From: Leucocoprinus leucothites
Taxonomy: Eukaryota; Basidiomycota; Agaricomycetes; Agaricales; Agaricaceae
Assembly: GCA_013368445.1 (NCBI GenBank)
Contig: JAACJO010000028.1
Location: 62,001-126,000, forward strand
Length of the DNA: 64,000 bases
Direction of reading: 5' to 3'
The notes beneath the pieces are model-generated. The model was not told the origin of the DNA and did not search any database. It saw only the letters and a list, made by a program, of their open reading frames with translations. The position numbers and the translations under genes are program-made. Positions 23,041 through 32,300 of this stretch are shown piece by piece; within the stretch, counting starts at the first letter, position 1, and each line of letters opens with the position of its first letter.

Positions 23041-25785
23041 ATGACTGTACCATCTCCATGGGCTGACCTTAAGGGTACCCCACCACTGTCTTTGGACCTG
23101 ATGAACATCACCAACACTGAAACACGTGTCTCAACCAGCAAGTGCGACTGCTCTAGATCACCTGCTCTTTCAATCAAATCCACTAAGCACTCTGTCCACA
23201 GCGATGCCAAATCTGCCACCGCTTCCAGAGCTGGCTCTGATGAAGAGGAAAGTGGTGAGAGTGACTCTGATTCATCTGATGCTCCCAACCCCTCCTCTCC
23301 TACAAACACTCACACTGCACTATCCCGTGCAGTGTTGCACTCATCATTTAGAACCCTCTCTCCACCATCACGCTCGAGGTGATCTCGTACTTGACAAGGT
23401 TTGGATATCACCCCCAAGGCCATATCAAGAACAGCATCCATGAATGCTTATGATGAATTCAAATCGCCCATTCCCTATCATCACTTTGGCAAAGGGTTCG
23501 TAGGTGAGCTCAAACCAGCTGATCCTCTAAATTTGAGCTTGTGCGGGAACGCATGGGGCAACCGAGAGGATAAGACATTCAAAGATGGGGTGCCTACCAA
23601 TAGGTTTTTTGGACCCCCACCCACCTTAAGGCTGCCTCATGCGATCCATAGATCTGCTGAGTGAGCAGAACATGTGCCAACTGGCACTCCAGCTACTTTC
23701 TTTGCTGGGTCATCCAGCACTAATGATGTCACACCTGATGTCACACCTGATGTCACAGGTGATGTCATGACACAGCTGCAGGGATCTAGGCCTGCACAGC
23801 CACAACTCCCGGATCTCAAGGATCCATCTAACACAGCCACCAAAGAAACTTTGATCGTTGGTGAAGCTGCCTTCAAAGTACTTGAGGTGCTCAAATATGT
23901 TACTAATTTCTTCAAACATTGTGCTGCCCTTGGCTTGCAGCCTGGAGAAAAAGACCTGAGGTTTCCCCAAATGGGGGAACCCATTTACTGCCTATTAACA
24001 TCTATGTTTGACTCAGGATGGGACCGCTTGCCCATCAATGGTGAAAGCGGACTCATGATTATTGAAGCACTAAGACAATACCTTAGCCCTTCCCCCAACA
24101 TTCCCATGTCGAACTCATCCCCCCCTCCACAGGGCAAGGGAAAGGGAAAGAAAGTACATAAGTCCTCTACTCTGACCATCCCTACCCCCCTATTTCCGCC
24201 CGGCATTGTTGTCAGGCAAACTAACCTCACAGACTGTATCGACCAAGACACCATGAACATCGATCAAGCCCCTCCCACTGAGGGCAATTCCCCTCTCCCC
24301 CAGAATGACGTCTCATCTTCTGGTAAAGCACATGATGTCTCGTCTGTGTCAAATCCCCAACAGGCAAAGAATGATGTCACATCTTCTAAACCTATCAGTC
24401 CTATCCAAGTATTCTGGGCTCCTCCCCCACCTTCTCATCACATGACTCCAAGGAACAGAAATGGGAACTTTGAGCATTCAATTAGGCACCCTTCAACTGA
24501 TGGTCAGGCTCAGCCATCAAAACCTAATACTAAGGGTACACCTGAACTGCCACCCCCTATTCCCCCTCCTGACCGTAAGGTATCCACCAAACCCCTTACA
24601 GAACACTTCAATAAGAAGACTACATTGTTTGCTGATGCCGCCTGATGGGGTGTCCAGCCAACTCCTTCTCCTTCCACTTTATCCAACATTGATGGGGTTA
24701 AGATGCGAGAAATGATACTTGCCTTCCCTGAACTTTCATATGACAAAGTCCTTGCTATGTACAAGGCCGGTTTTGGCAACAATCAATCTCAAGCGCCTGA
24801 ACTGACATCGACCACTGGCGCTCAACGCACCAAACCAAAAATGACAACACATGGCCCTACACACCATCAAGTCCTTATTCCTTTTGAAGGAAGCATTATT
24901 GCCGACCGCATCAAAGACTTTAATAAGGCAGCTGAGTTCTGCAATCGTCGCCTCACAGCCGCCCAGTCCAAACTATGCATCAAATCTGTCCGTGAATCAT
25001 ATAACAGACTTTCCATCACCACATCAAGTGTCGCTACTCCAGCCGACCTTGACACCATAAAATCCTGGCTGAAAAAAGCCTGGCAACTCGGAGACACTAT
25101 CCCCATTGAGCCTCATCTTCCACAGTCCAAGTCATTCCTTAAGATTGTTGGTGTCCCTTATTGGGTAACCAATTCATCTAACCCCCTCTCCCCCACATTT
25201 GTTGAGCAGGCCCTTGGCCAATCCTCCCTCTTCGAAAATGTCATTCTTGCCACATGCCCTCATGTTATGAAAGCATCTCCCAAATCAGACACAGCAGTAG
25301 TGTGGTTCAACATCTGGGATTCTCAAAATGGTACTAAGGCCAAGACGTTGGTCAACTGTACCATTAATTTTGGCCAACATGTCGGCACTATTCGCGCTAC
25401 TAGTATGCATCCGGGCATTGCACAATGCAGGAATTGTTGGTGGTGGGGTCACCCCACCCATGTGTGTCAGGCCCTTGGGGCTCACTGTCAAATATGTGGT
25501 GGTCCTCATTGTGTTGAGAATCATCGTTCCATGGCTTGGTGCTGTAAAGCCAACCCCAAATCAAACCCCCCTCGTGAGGCTACCCCTGACGGTATCCCCT
25601 GCCCTCATCATGACAATTTCAAATGTCTCAACTGCAAGGGCAATCATCATGCTAACAATTCCAAATGTCCATTCTGGAGAAACAGGTTTGACAGGACCTG
25701 GCACTCTAACAAAGCCACTGAATCACACACTGCACATGCTGTTCGCGCTAACACCAATTGCTCCGGTGGCGGAGTTGCTGTTTAA
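23041..25785 (+). pseudogene. LINE-A ORF1, few stops
   Basis: ATG 23041 (MTVPSPWADLKGTPP) corresponds to the start of the intact ORF1. Stops or frame changes occur near 23381-23397 (after PSRSR), at about 23662 (RSAE*AE) and at about 24643 (DAA*WGVQ, Arg expected). The DVTPDVTPDVTGDV repeat lies at 23725-23770, FPQMGEPIYCLLTSMF near 23965, the RRM-like core SFLKIVGVPYW / VVWFNIWDSQNG at about 25130-25330, and knuckles CRNCWWWGHPTHVC and CLNCKGNHHANNSKC at 25426-25670. TAA at 25783-25785. It would be an RNA-binding Gag-like protein. Confidence 0.88.
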
Positions 25786-25787
25786 AT

Positions 25788-28267
25788 GTGTCTGGTAAGA
25801 ACAATGTTATCTCGTCTGTTTGTATCTATTTGCAGAACGTGGGATGCTCTTATGCCCTTGTTGATACTATCCTTGAGTCCAGGAAGCTGGACTTTGATAT
25901 TATTTTTCTACAGGAACCTCCTTGGAATCACGTTTGCAAGGCACCTTCTACGACTAACCCTGAAGGGGATGATGTCATAGGTGCTCCTATTCACCCTGAA
26001 TGGCTGTGTATGGTTCGACCTACCAAGCCCAATGATCCTTGTCCACATACTTTAACTTATGTTCACAGACGACTACTTCATATGAGACCCATTCTTCGAC
26101 AAGAGTGGGTAAACCATCGTGACATTCAAATCCTAGGCTTATTCAACCAGGGTAACTACATTCATTTCCTTAACATATATTCTGACTCATCATCATTGGC
26201 GATAAATTTTCTCTCTACAAATTTTATTGATATTCCCAATATTGTATACATGGGAGGCAACTTTAATTGCTGTTCTCCAGAATGGGACCCTTCAGCCTCT
26301 CATGTCCCTCAGTCTGCCATAACTCTAATGGAGCTAGCAGATTGTTTCAATCTCTCCAGGTCTACACCAACCGCTTTCTCTCCAACCCATTTTTCTCCTA
26401 TCGAAAAACATGACAATTTGGTTATTGATCTCATTTTTTGTGCTAACAATTCCATTTCACATATTATCGATGTAAATTCGAGAATGCCATCGGATCATGC
26501 ACCTTTGCTTATTGATTTTCCAATCTGCCCAGATTTTATTAACTATAAAAAATGTGTATTACCAAAGGATAGTGATGAAGAGACTGCCTTTTTTTCCCAG
26601 GTCTCAGAGCATCTTTCGGTTTTGGACTGTTCAAATATTCATTCTATTTCATGTTTGGACAATATCTCCTGTTCTATCTCTAGTATTTTATCCAATTCTT
26701 GGAACTTGAACTCCAAAACCATATGGATCACTAACCGGTCAAAAGAATGGTGGACTCCTCACTGTTCTGAGACTTTACTTGCATACCGGAAAACTAAAAA
26801 CCGAAAAGACTGGCGAGCATTTAGGTCAGCTACGCAAGCCACCAAATGCTCTTTCTTTGATGAGCATATTCACGAAATCGCCTCAACCAACAAACAACCC
26901 TGGGATCTCATGGAATGGGTCAAACAACGAAAACTTCCTGCCATTGAGGGCATTCGATACCAAGGACACCCTTGTAACAACCTCCCAGACTTGTGGAACG
27001 CACTTCACTCATCATATAATTCAGCGTCGGGCCGACCGGTAAGCCCTCATATTCTAAATGAAATGAAATCTCTTCCTCCTCGATCTTGGGCGAATTGTTC
27101 CGCTCTCAAACTCACCAAATCCCTACAATCTTGTGCTAACTCTTCAGCACCTGGCCCTGATCACATCTCATGGAAACACCTGAAGGCTATCATTGCCCAT
27201 AATGATTGCTTGAAGAATATCCTACTAATTGCTAACACATGTGTATGTCTCTCCTACTGGCTGAGTCACTTCAAAGACTCAGTCTCCATCATCATTCCCA
27301 AGCCAAATAAACCGGCCTATGACACACCAAAAGTATTTCGCCCTATTGTCCTACTAAATACTTTAGGTAAACTAATCGAAAAGATGATTGCATGCCATAT
27401 GCAATTTGAAGCAGTATCCTTAGAAGTCCTCCATCCAAATCAAATGGGTGGAGTAATCCAGCGTTCCACCAAAGATGCAGGTGTCTTCCTTACCCACATC
27501 ATCCAGGCTGGATGGGCCAAAGGTATGATCACTAGCATTTGCGCTTTTGATATTGCCCAATTCTTCCCTTCCCTTAATCACGACATTCTTACTGACATTC
27601 TACAATGCCAAGGGTTTGCCCCTGAGCTTGTAAAATTCTTTTCTCATTACCTCATAGGTCAATTGACTCAGTTCATGTGGAACACCTTTCTTTCTGATGC
27701 TCATGATGCAGATGTCAGCATAGGGCAAGGATCAGCTTTATCACCCATACTATTGGCGCTATATCTAGTGCCCCTCATGTTCATGTTCGAACAACATGCT
27801 CACTTACAATCTATCCCCTCCTCCCTTTTATCTTTTGTTGATGATGGGCTCTGTATATCTCAGGGGAAAAACTACACTGACACAACCTCTTCCCTTAAAG
27901 CAGCTTACTCCATCATTATTTCCATTTGCACTGACCTCAGACTAGTCATCGAACATGACAAATCTGAAGTCTTCCACTTCTCTCACCGTCATAATGATTC
28001 AAACCCACCTCTAGACTTATCTGAAGTCGGCGGTCCCATCCTTCATCCTAAACACTTCTGGTGTTACCTTGGCTTTTACTTCGACCGTTGACTCTCATTC
28101 CAAGAACATGTTTGCTATTACTCTACCAAGGCATTATCCACTGTGAAAGCTATGGGTATGCTAGGTAACTCTACCCACGGCCTTCTTCCCCTCCAGAAAC
28201 AACTTTTATACAGGTCATGTGTTGTCCCAGTGGCAACATATGGCTTCCGACTATGGTACTTTGAAGC
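25788..28267 (+). pseudogene. LINE-A ORF2, endonuclease and RT, start codon lost
   Basis: Open from 25788 to a TGA at 28089-28091 (about 767 codons). The family ATG two bases after the ORF1 stop is GTG here (TAAATGTGTCTGG), and the ATG created one base earlier is out of frame. Endonuclease: FLQEPPW, MGGNFNCCSPEWDP (Asp to Asn) and SDHAPLLIDFPI. RT: SVSIIIPKPNKPAYD, FRPIVLLNTLGKLIEKM, FDIAQFFPSLNHDIL, GQGSALSPILLALYLVP, LLSFVDDGLCIS, all intact. TGA replaces Arg after FYFD. After that the frame continues to 28267, where LINE-B interrupts. Confidence 0.9.
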
Positions 28268-28728
28268 ATCCCTCCTTGACCTCTTACCACCACCATCTCT
28301 TAGTTGGTGTGTCGCAATTAGAGTTCAATACTACTGCATCTACTTGTAGCTACATGGGTAAATGCAAATCTAAGTCTAACAGGCCTCCGCTCTGCTCCAC
28401 CAAGTCTGTCAATACCTCCGATGACAAGCTCAACATCCCTGAGATGTCCAAGGACAAACATCTCGACCCATATGACAACCCCCGCAATGTTCACGGGTTC
28501 TTTGGTCCTCCCCAGGCTGACGTCTCGTTGCCTGGCCCTTCCCACCTGCCTGCTGACATCCTGTTGCAGCCAGCTCCCTCCCCAGTGGCTGACGTCCTGT
28601 CACCTCTGAAACCTTACACTGTGGGCACATGCACGTTTGTGCCCATCACTCCTCCTCCCCCAGCACTGCGTTCTGCTCTCTCCTCTGGGTCATCTAAGGA
28701 GTCTGTCGAGACTCGGGCTCTTGCTGGG
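28268..28728 (+). mobile_element. LINE-B copy, 5' part only
   Basis: Begins with the exact LINE-B 5' end (CATCCCTCCTTGACCTC) inside LINE-A ORF2. ORF1 starts at ATG 28354 (MGKCKSKSNRPPLCSTKSVN) and continues through the repeated ADVSLPGPS, ADILLQPAP and ADVLSPLKPYTVGTCTFVPI units to ESVETRALAG, where an LTR interrupts at 28729. Frame open to that point. The rest of the element is not found. Confidence 0.83.
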
Positions 28729-29274
28729 TGTCAGGATTTGTGAAATACTGGTGCTTACTAAGCGCGTGAAAGTTACAGAGAGGTCGGTCATTGGCTTTAG
28801 CGTATATGCTGTGCCCTTCCAATATCACGTCGACTGATTTGGTCTACGAGGAAGATGACAGACAGTGTGAATTGGAATTCAACACTGAAGGAATAATGGA
28901 CAGAGAATTCAGAGTGGAATCTTAGTTGATATTCAGAATGAATAATACATGAGCTAGTAGTGACATATGTAAGATAACACGAAATTGGACAAATAACATG
29001 TAAATATCGTGAAGCTCACAATGCAACGATAAACGAATAAACAGATAAACGAAAAGTAAATAGACAACGACAAACCCAACATGACAGAGAACAATAAACA
29101 TAAATGGAATGGCGGAAATGAATATGAGCGCAAATGAAAGGAGGATAAAATGATGAGCGGAGACAGGCTGCGAAATATTTATAGAAATGATTGATAATGA
29201 AAAATCATGGGAATCGGAAATCAAAAAAATAGTCGGAGATCAAATTGGAGAGGTCGCAATCACAGATCATGACA
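28729..29274 (-). repeat. LTR of an unassigned LTR retrotransposon
   Basis: A 546-bp non-coding block bounded by TGTCA at 28729 and TGACA ending at 29274. In minus sense it starts TGTCATGATCTG and ends AATCCTGACA. Immediately outside its minus-sense start (29275-29292) is a purine tract, AAAGGGGGAATAC on the minus strand, fitting a polypurine tract next to a 3' LTR, so the parent element probably runs on the minus strand. A TATAAATA box in minus sense lies near 29173-29182. No second LTR is visible, and base composition is richer in CG than the flanking LINEs. Confidence 0.6.
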
Positions 29275-29354
29275 GTATTCCCCCTTTAGGACTGAGCCCT
29301 TGAGGACTTACTGATCCTTGATCCCTTATCAAGATCATCTTGCCTCCTACCACC

Positions 29355-30560
29355 ATGGCTCCCCGCTCCTCGAAGAAAACCCCCGACCTAAGCGCAATGA
29401 CCAATGACGAACTCATGGCTGAGATTCAACATCGGAACACCAAACAGGGAGCAAACGTATGGCCAGCAATGGCTGTGGTGTTGGGAATGACAATGAGTCA
29501 ACCCAGCAATAGTGCGAAAACGAATCCAGCTTCTACTGCGACACAAAGGACCACTAGATCGTGACAGATAGTCCGAAGCAATGATGACGATGATGATGAA
29601 GAGGAAGAGTCACAGATATCGTCGAAGGGTAAGGGGAGAGCACCAATGAGGGCATCAACATTGGGAACATGCGAAGTAATGGATCATGTATCCATTCCTG
29701 TCGCGACATTGAGTAGGGCTTCGTCAAGCTTCGCTTAGAAGAAGAACGGTGCCTGTCAGCAGAACCTGACCAATGGGCTACCTTACCAAAAGAGTTACGT
29801 GACGTGTTTGCAATGCGTCACTGGGCAGCGGGAGTGTAAGTCGCAGTGTGGATTAGGGAAATGTACGTATTGTGCGCAAGCAAAGAAGGGGTGTTACGAT
29901 CCACAGGATGATCCGAAGAAGGAGGCCTCTAGTCAAGGAGTGAGCTTGTTGCCAATTAGAACAACAGCATTGAAAAAACGAAAAATAACGGCACCTCCCA
30001 TGAGTCAACCGTTGCTATCGAGCTCCAGTGATTGGGGATCGAGTTTTGCACCACCTCCGTCCACTCAACTATTGTCCTCTTCGCAGTGGAATCTGCCTGA
30101 AATCCCGCCCGCTGTGGATGATGATATGTTTGGAGCGATAGAGATCAGGTCACCCGCAATCGTTGCTGAACAGGACACTAGGATGGTGGTAAGTTCGTTC
30201 GCAGATATGTAATGCAACGTTACTAAAATCGTGATGAAGTCTCCTCAGCCCCTTCCACCCCAACTATCATGGGCTCCCGGTCATTCTCCAAGTCTTTTGC
30301 AAGAAGTCGCATGATTATCATCAGCAGTGGACAATCTGGAGATCACGACAAGGGAAAATACGCAGGTGCAACTTCAGAATCGGGTTATGTTGCAACAGCA
30401 GGTTAGCATGTTGGATGAGCAGGTGTTGGCATTGAGGGAGACTACAAGGGTGTTACAGGTGCATGGAAGGACACTTGAGAGGCTCATGGCAATTGAGGAG
30501 GCGAAGCTAGCGATGGCGCAGGGATCAAAGGATGGTGCGGGATGTGGGTATCGGAAATGA
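29355..30560 (+). pseudogene. Zn-cluster / coiled-coil protein gene, decayed
   Basis: I do not recognise the gene. ATG 29355 is in an ideal eukaryotic context (CCACCATGG). One frame runs to TGA at 30558-30560, about 401 codons, with no indel and four in-frame stops (29562-29564 TGA, about 29737 TAG, 30210-30212 TAA, about 30312 TGA), each explained by one C-to-T change. Seen in order: MAPRSSKKTP, an acidic DDDDDEEEE tract, a cysteine cluster CX2CX6CX3CX4CX2CX6C (CLQCVTGQRECKSQCGLGKC and following, about residues 151-180), a Ser/Pro-rich middle, and a C-terminal coiled coil (QNRVMLQQQVSMLDEQVLAL). The cysteine spacing resembles fungal binuclear zinc clusters. It lies next to, and opposite in sense to, the LTR at 28729-29274. 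Confidence 0.6.
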
Positions 30561-30939
30561 GGGAAGGAGGGAGTAGAAAGGAAAAGGACTATAAAGAGAA
30601 GGACTATGAAGATCGCTGTCATTGTCGTCTCTGCTTTTAGTGAAGAATAATTGTATACTACTTGAATGTTTTTTCTTTTGGTTTTTCTTGTTTTGTAATA
30701 AATGATATCTTGATGGAATGAAGTGAGTATGGTGTGAAAGAAAAGGAAATTGAAAATGAGATGTTAAGGACTGGAATATCGACTTGGAATGAAAAGGAAT
30801 GTTGTGAGAAACAAACGAAAGAATGTCTGTAAAAGATTGAAAATAATAGTGAGTAGTTTTAAAGTGAAGAGAGAGGTCCAGGTTTATCGGGGTACATGTG
30901 GTGGAAGTTGGAAACTAGGTCTATGGCATGTTTGAGCTC
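30561..30939. other. Non-coding stretch downstream of the zinc-cluster pseudogene
   Basis: AT-rich, with no open frame of family resemblance. It contains AATAAATGATATC near 30698, a possible polyadenylation region for the upstream gene. It ends at a LINE-B oligo-T tail (30940). Confidence 0.4.
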
Positions 30940-32300
30940 TTTTTTTTTTTTTTTTTTTGTCAATGCGACCCCGGAGGGGTCGCAAATTTATAACGCAGTG
31001 CACGATAGCAGTCTGCGCCCGACTATCTACTACATGGAACCAATACCACTACCGACTACACAAGAGTGAACAACTGGGAATATATACAAGTCCTGTCCGA
31101 GACAATACACGAGTCGACAGCAGAAGGGGGCTAGGCATGTAACAAAATAGAGAAGAGACATATACCGATATCACTGCATCTGATGGCAGGCCTTGTGGTT
31201 GGTGAGAGCCCATCCAGCGGCTGGTGATGGATGGGGGACGATGCGTTGACACTAGGGAGCTCCCCCTAGGCCCGGGGCCGACCGACAGAGCCGGAATGAC
31301 TTTGCAGCCAATCCTGATCAAATCAGTGATGCCAGAACATGCACTTGCGGTCAGTTGCAGCATGTTCCTTGCTGCAGTTGACGCAGTTGATGTGGGAACA
31401 GGGATCCCCGGTGGGTGTGGGCTGGATGGGGGGGTTTGCCTTCGGCGATCCCTTACAGCAGGAGGAGGTGGTGCGGTGATTCTCAGACTGATGTGGCCCA
31501 CCACATTGTGAACACCTGAGAGCGCAGTTGCGACAGGTGGTGGTAGTGTGGCCCCATCGCCAGCATCGTTGACACTGGGGGGTCCTGGGGTGAGCGCGCC
31601 CAGCCTTGATCATAGACTGCACGCCGTCGAAGTTGAGGTATTTGCCGACCAGGCGCTTGGCGTTAGCGCCGGACTGAGAGTCCCAGAGGTCGACCCAAAT
31701 GGTGGCGGTGTCGGCCTTGGTGGAGTTGCGCATGATGTGCACGGAGGAGACATTTGCGAATGTCTCCTTGAAGGGAGACATGCGCATGCGGTCGGTGACG
31801 TGTTGAGTAGTGGTACAGATGCCACTCGTGTAGTAAGGGACGTCCAAGATCTTGAGGTAAGATCTGGACCTGGGTCGTTTAGTCTTCAACTCAAACGGGG
31901 CAGTGAAGGCTGATGGGAGGGCGGACTCGATCACCAATGCCTCGGCATCAGTGGCGACGGAGCTGGTGTACAATGAGATGGTGTCGTATGCCTTGGCAAT
32001 GTTCTCAACATGAAGAGAGCTCTTCGCACGAGTGAGGGAGTCATTGAGGAGGCGCATGGCCTTGTGAAGGAGATAGGTGATGTCACCGGCATTGCCAGTG
32101 AAATCAAGGAAGAGTTGGCGTCGGGTAGGGCCCGAAGTGGTCATGTGGGGCTTCTTTGCAGAAGGCGCATCAGCAAGGGTGGCCTGATGCATTGCAGCGA
32201 CGCAATCAGGCTCGAGGGTGGGGTGGGACTGGGCAAGCTTGATGAGCGCTGCCGCAGACGCTGGGATACGTGCAGCCTCGGCGAATGACTTCTTAGCCGC
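30940..32300 (-). mobile_element. LINE-B copy, 3' part, minus strand
   Basis: Oligo-T (30940-30958), the terminal hairpin GCGACCCC-TCC-GGGGTCGC (30965-30983), the conserved 24-nt stem-loop (30994-31017, stem CGCAG/CTGCG), 3' UTR and ORF1. The 5' part ends at 32300, where LINE-C starts. The left target flank is TGTTTGAGCTC; no matching right flank was found because of the LINE-C junction. Confidence 0.87.
31323..32300 (-). pseudogene. LINE-B ORF1, C-terminal half
   Basis: Open from AAKKSFAEAARIPASAAALI at 32300 to a TGA at 31323-31325, where HQFDRDW-like sequence shows Gln or Arg should be. Features: KLAQSHPTLEPD, KKPHMTTSGPTRRQLFLDF, YLLHKAMRLLNDSLTRAKSS, the RRM-like core RSRSYLKILDVPYY / VDLWDSQSGANAKR, knuckles CQRCWRWGHTTTTC, CSQCGGPHQSENH and CVNCSKEHAATDRKC. 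Intact apart from the missing N-terminus and the late stop. Confidence 0.87.

Larger units (their letters stand above)
22962..28267 (+). mobile_element. LINE-A copy 2, plus strand, 3' end displaced
   Basis: Begins exactly at the family 5' end (CATCCTCCTTTCCCTCTAAC) and carries ORF1 and ORF2 through the start of the post-RT region (CVVPVATYGFRLWYFEA), where a LINE-B 5' end is inserted at 28268. The sequence left of it (TAGAATGTCAGTGAG) is minus-strand LINE-A copy 5. The 3' third is not found in the window. CpG content is intermediate, between copy 1b and the intact copy. Confidence 0.88.

Noticed and set aside
25758..25787. ORF2 start overlapping ORF1 in LINE-A copy 2
   Set aside because: The upstream extension begins with TTG and covers ORF1 sequence in another frame; the family start codon at 25788 is simply mutated to GTG.
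29275..29354. Zinc-cluster ORF as gag of the LTR element in plus sense
   Set aside because: The sequence after the LTR is not like a primer binding site but reads as a polypurine tract on the minus strand, so the LTR element probably runs the other way.
32010..32288. Long antisense open frames opposite LINE-B/C ORF1
   Set aside because: They mirror GC-rich coding sequence, have no family resemblance and vary between copies; shadows, not genes.
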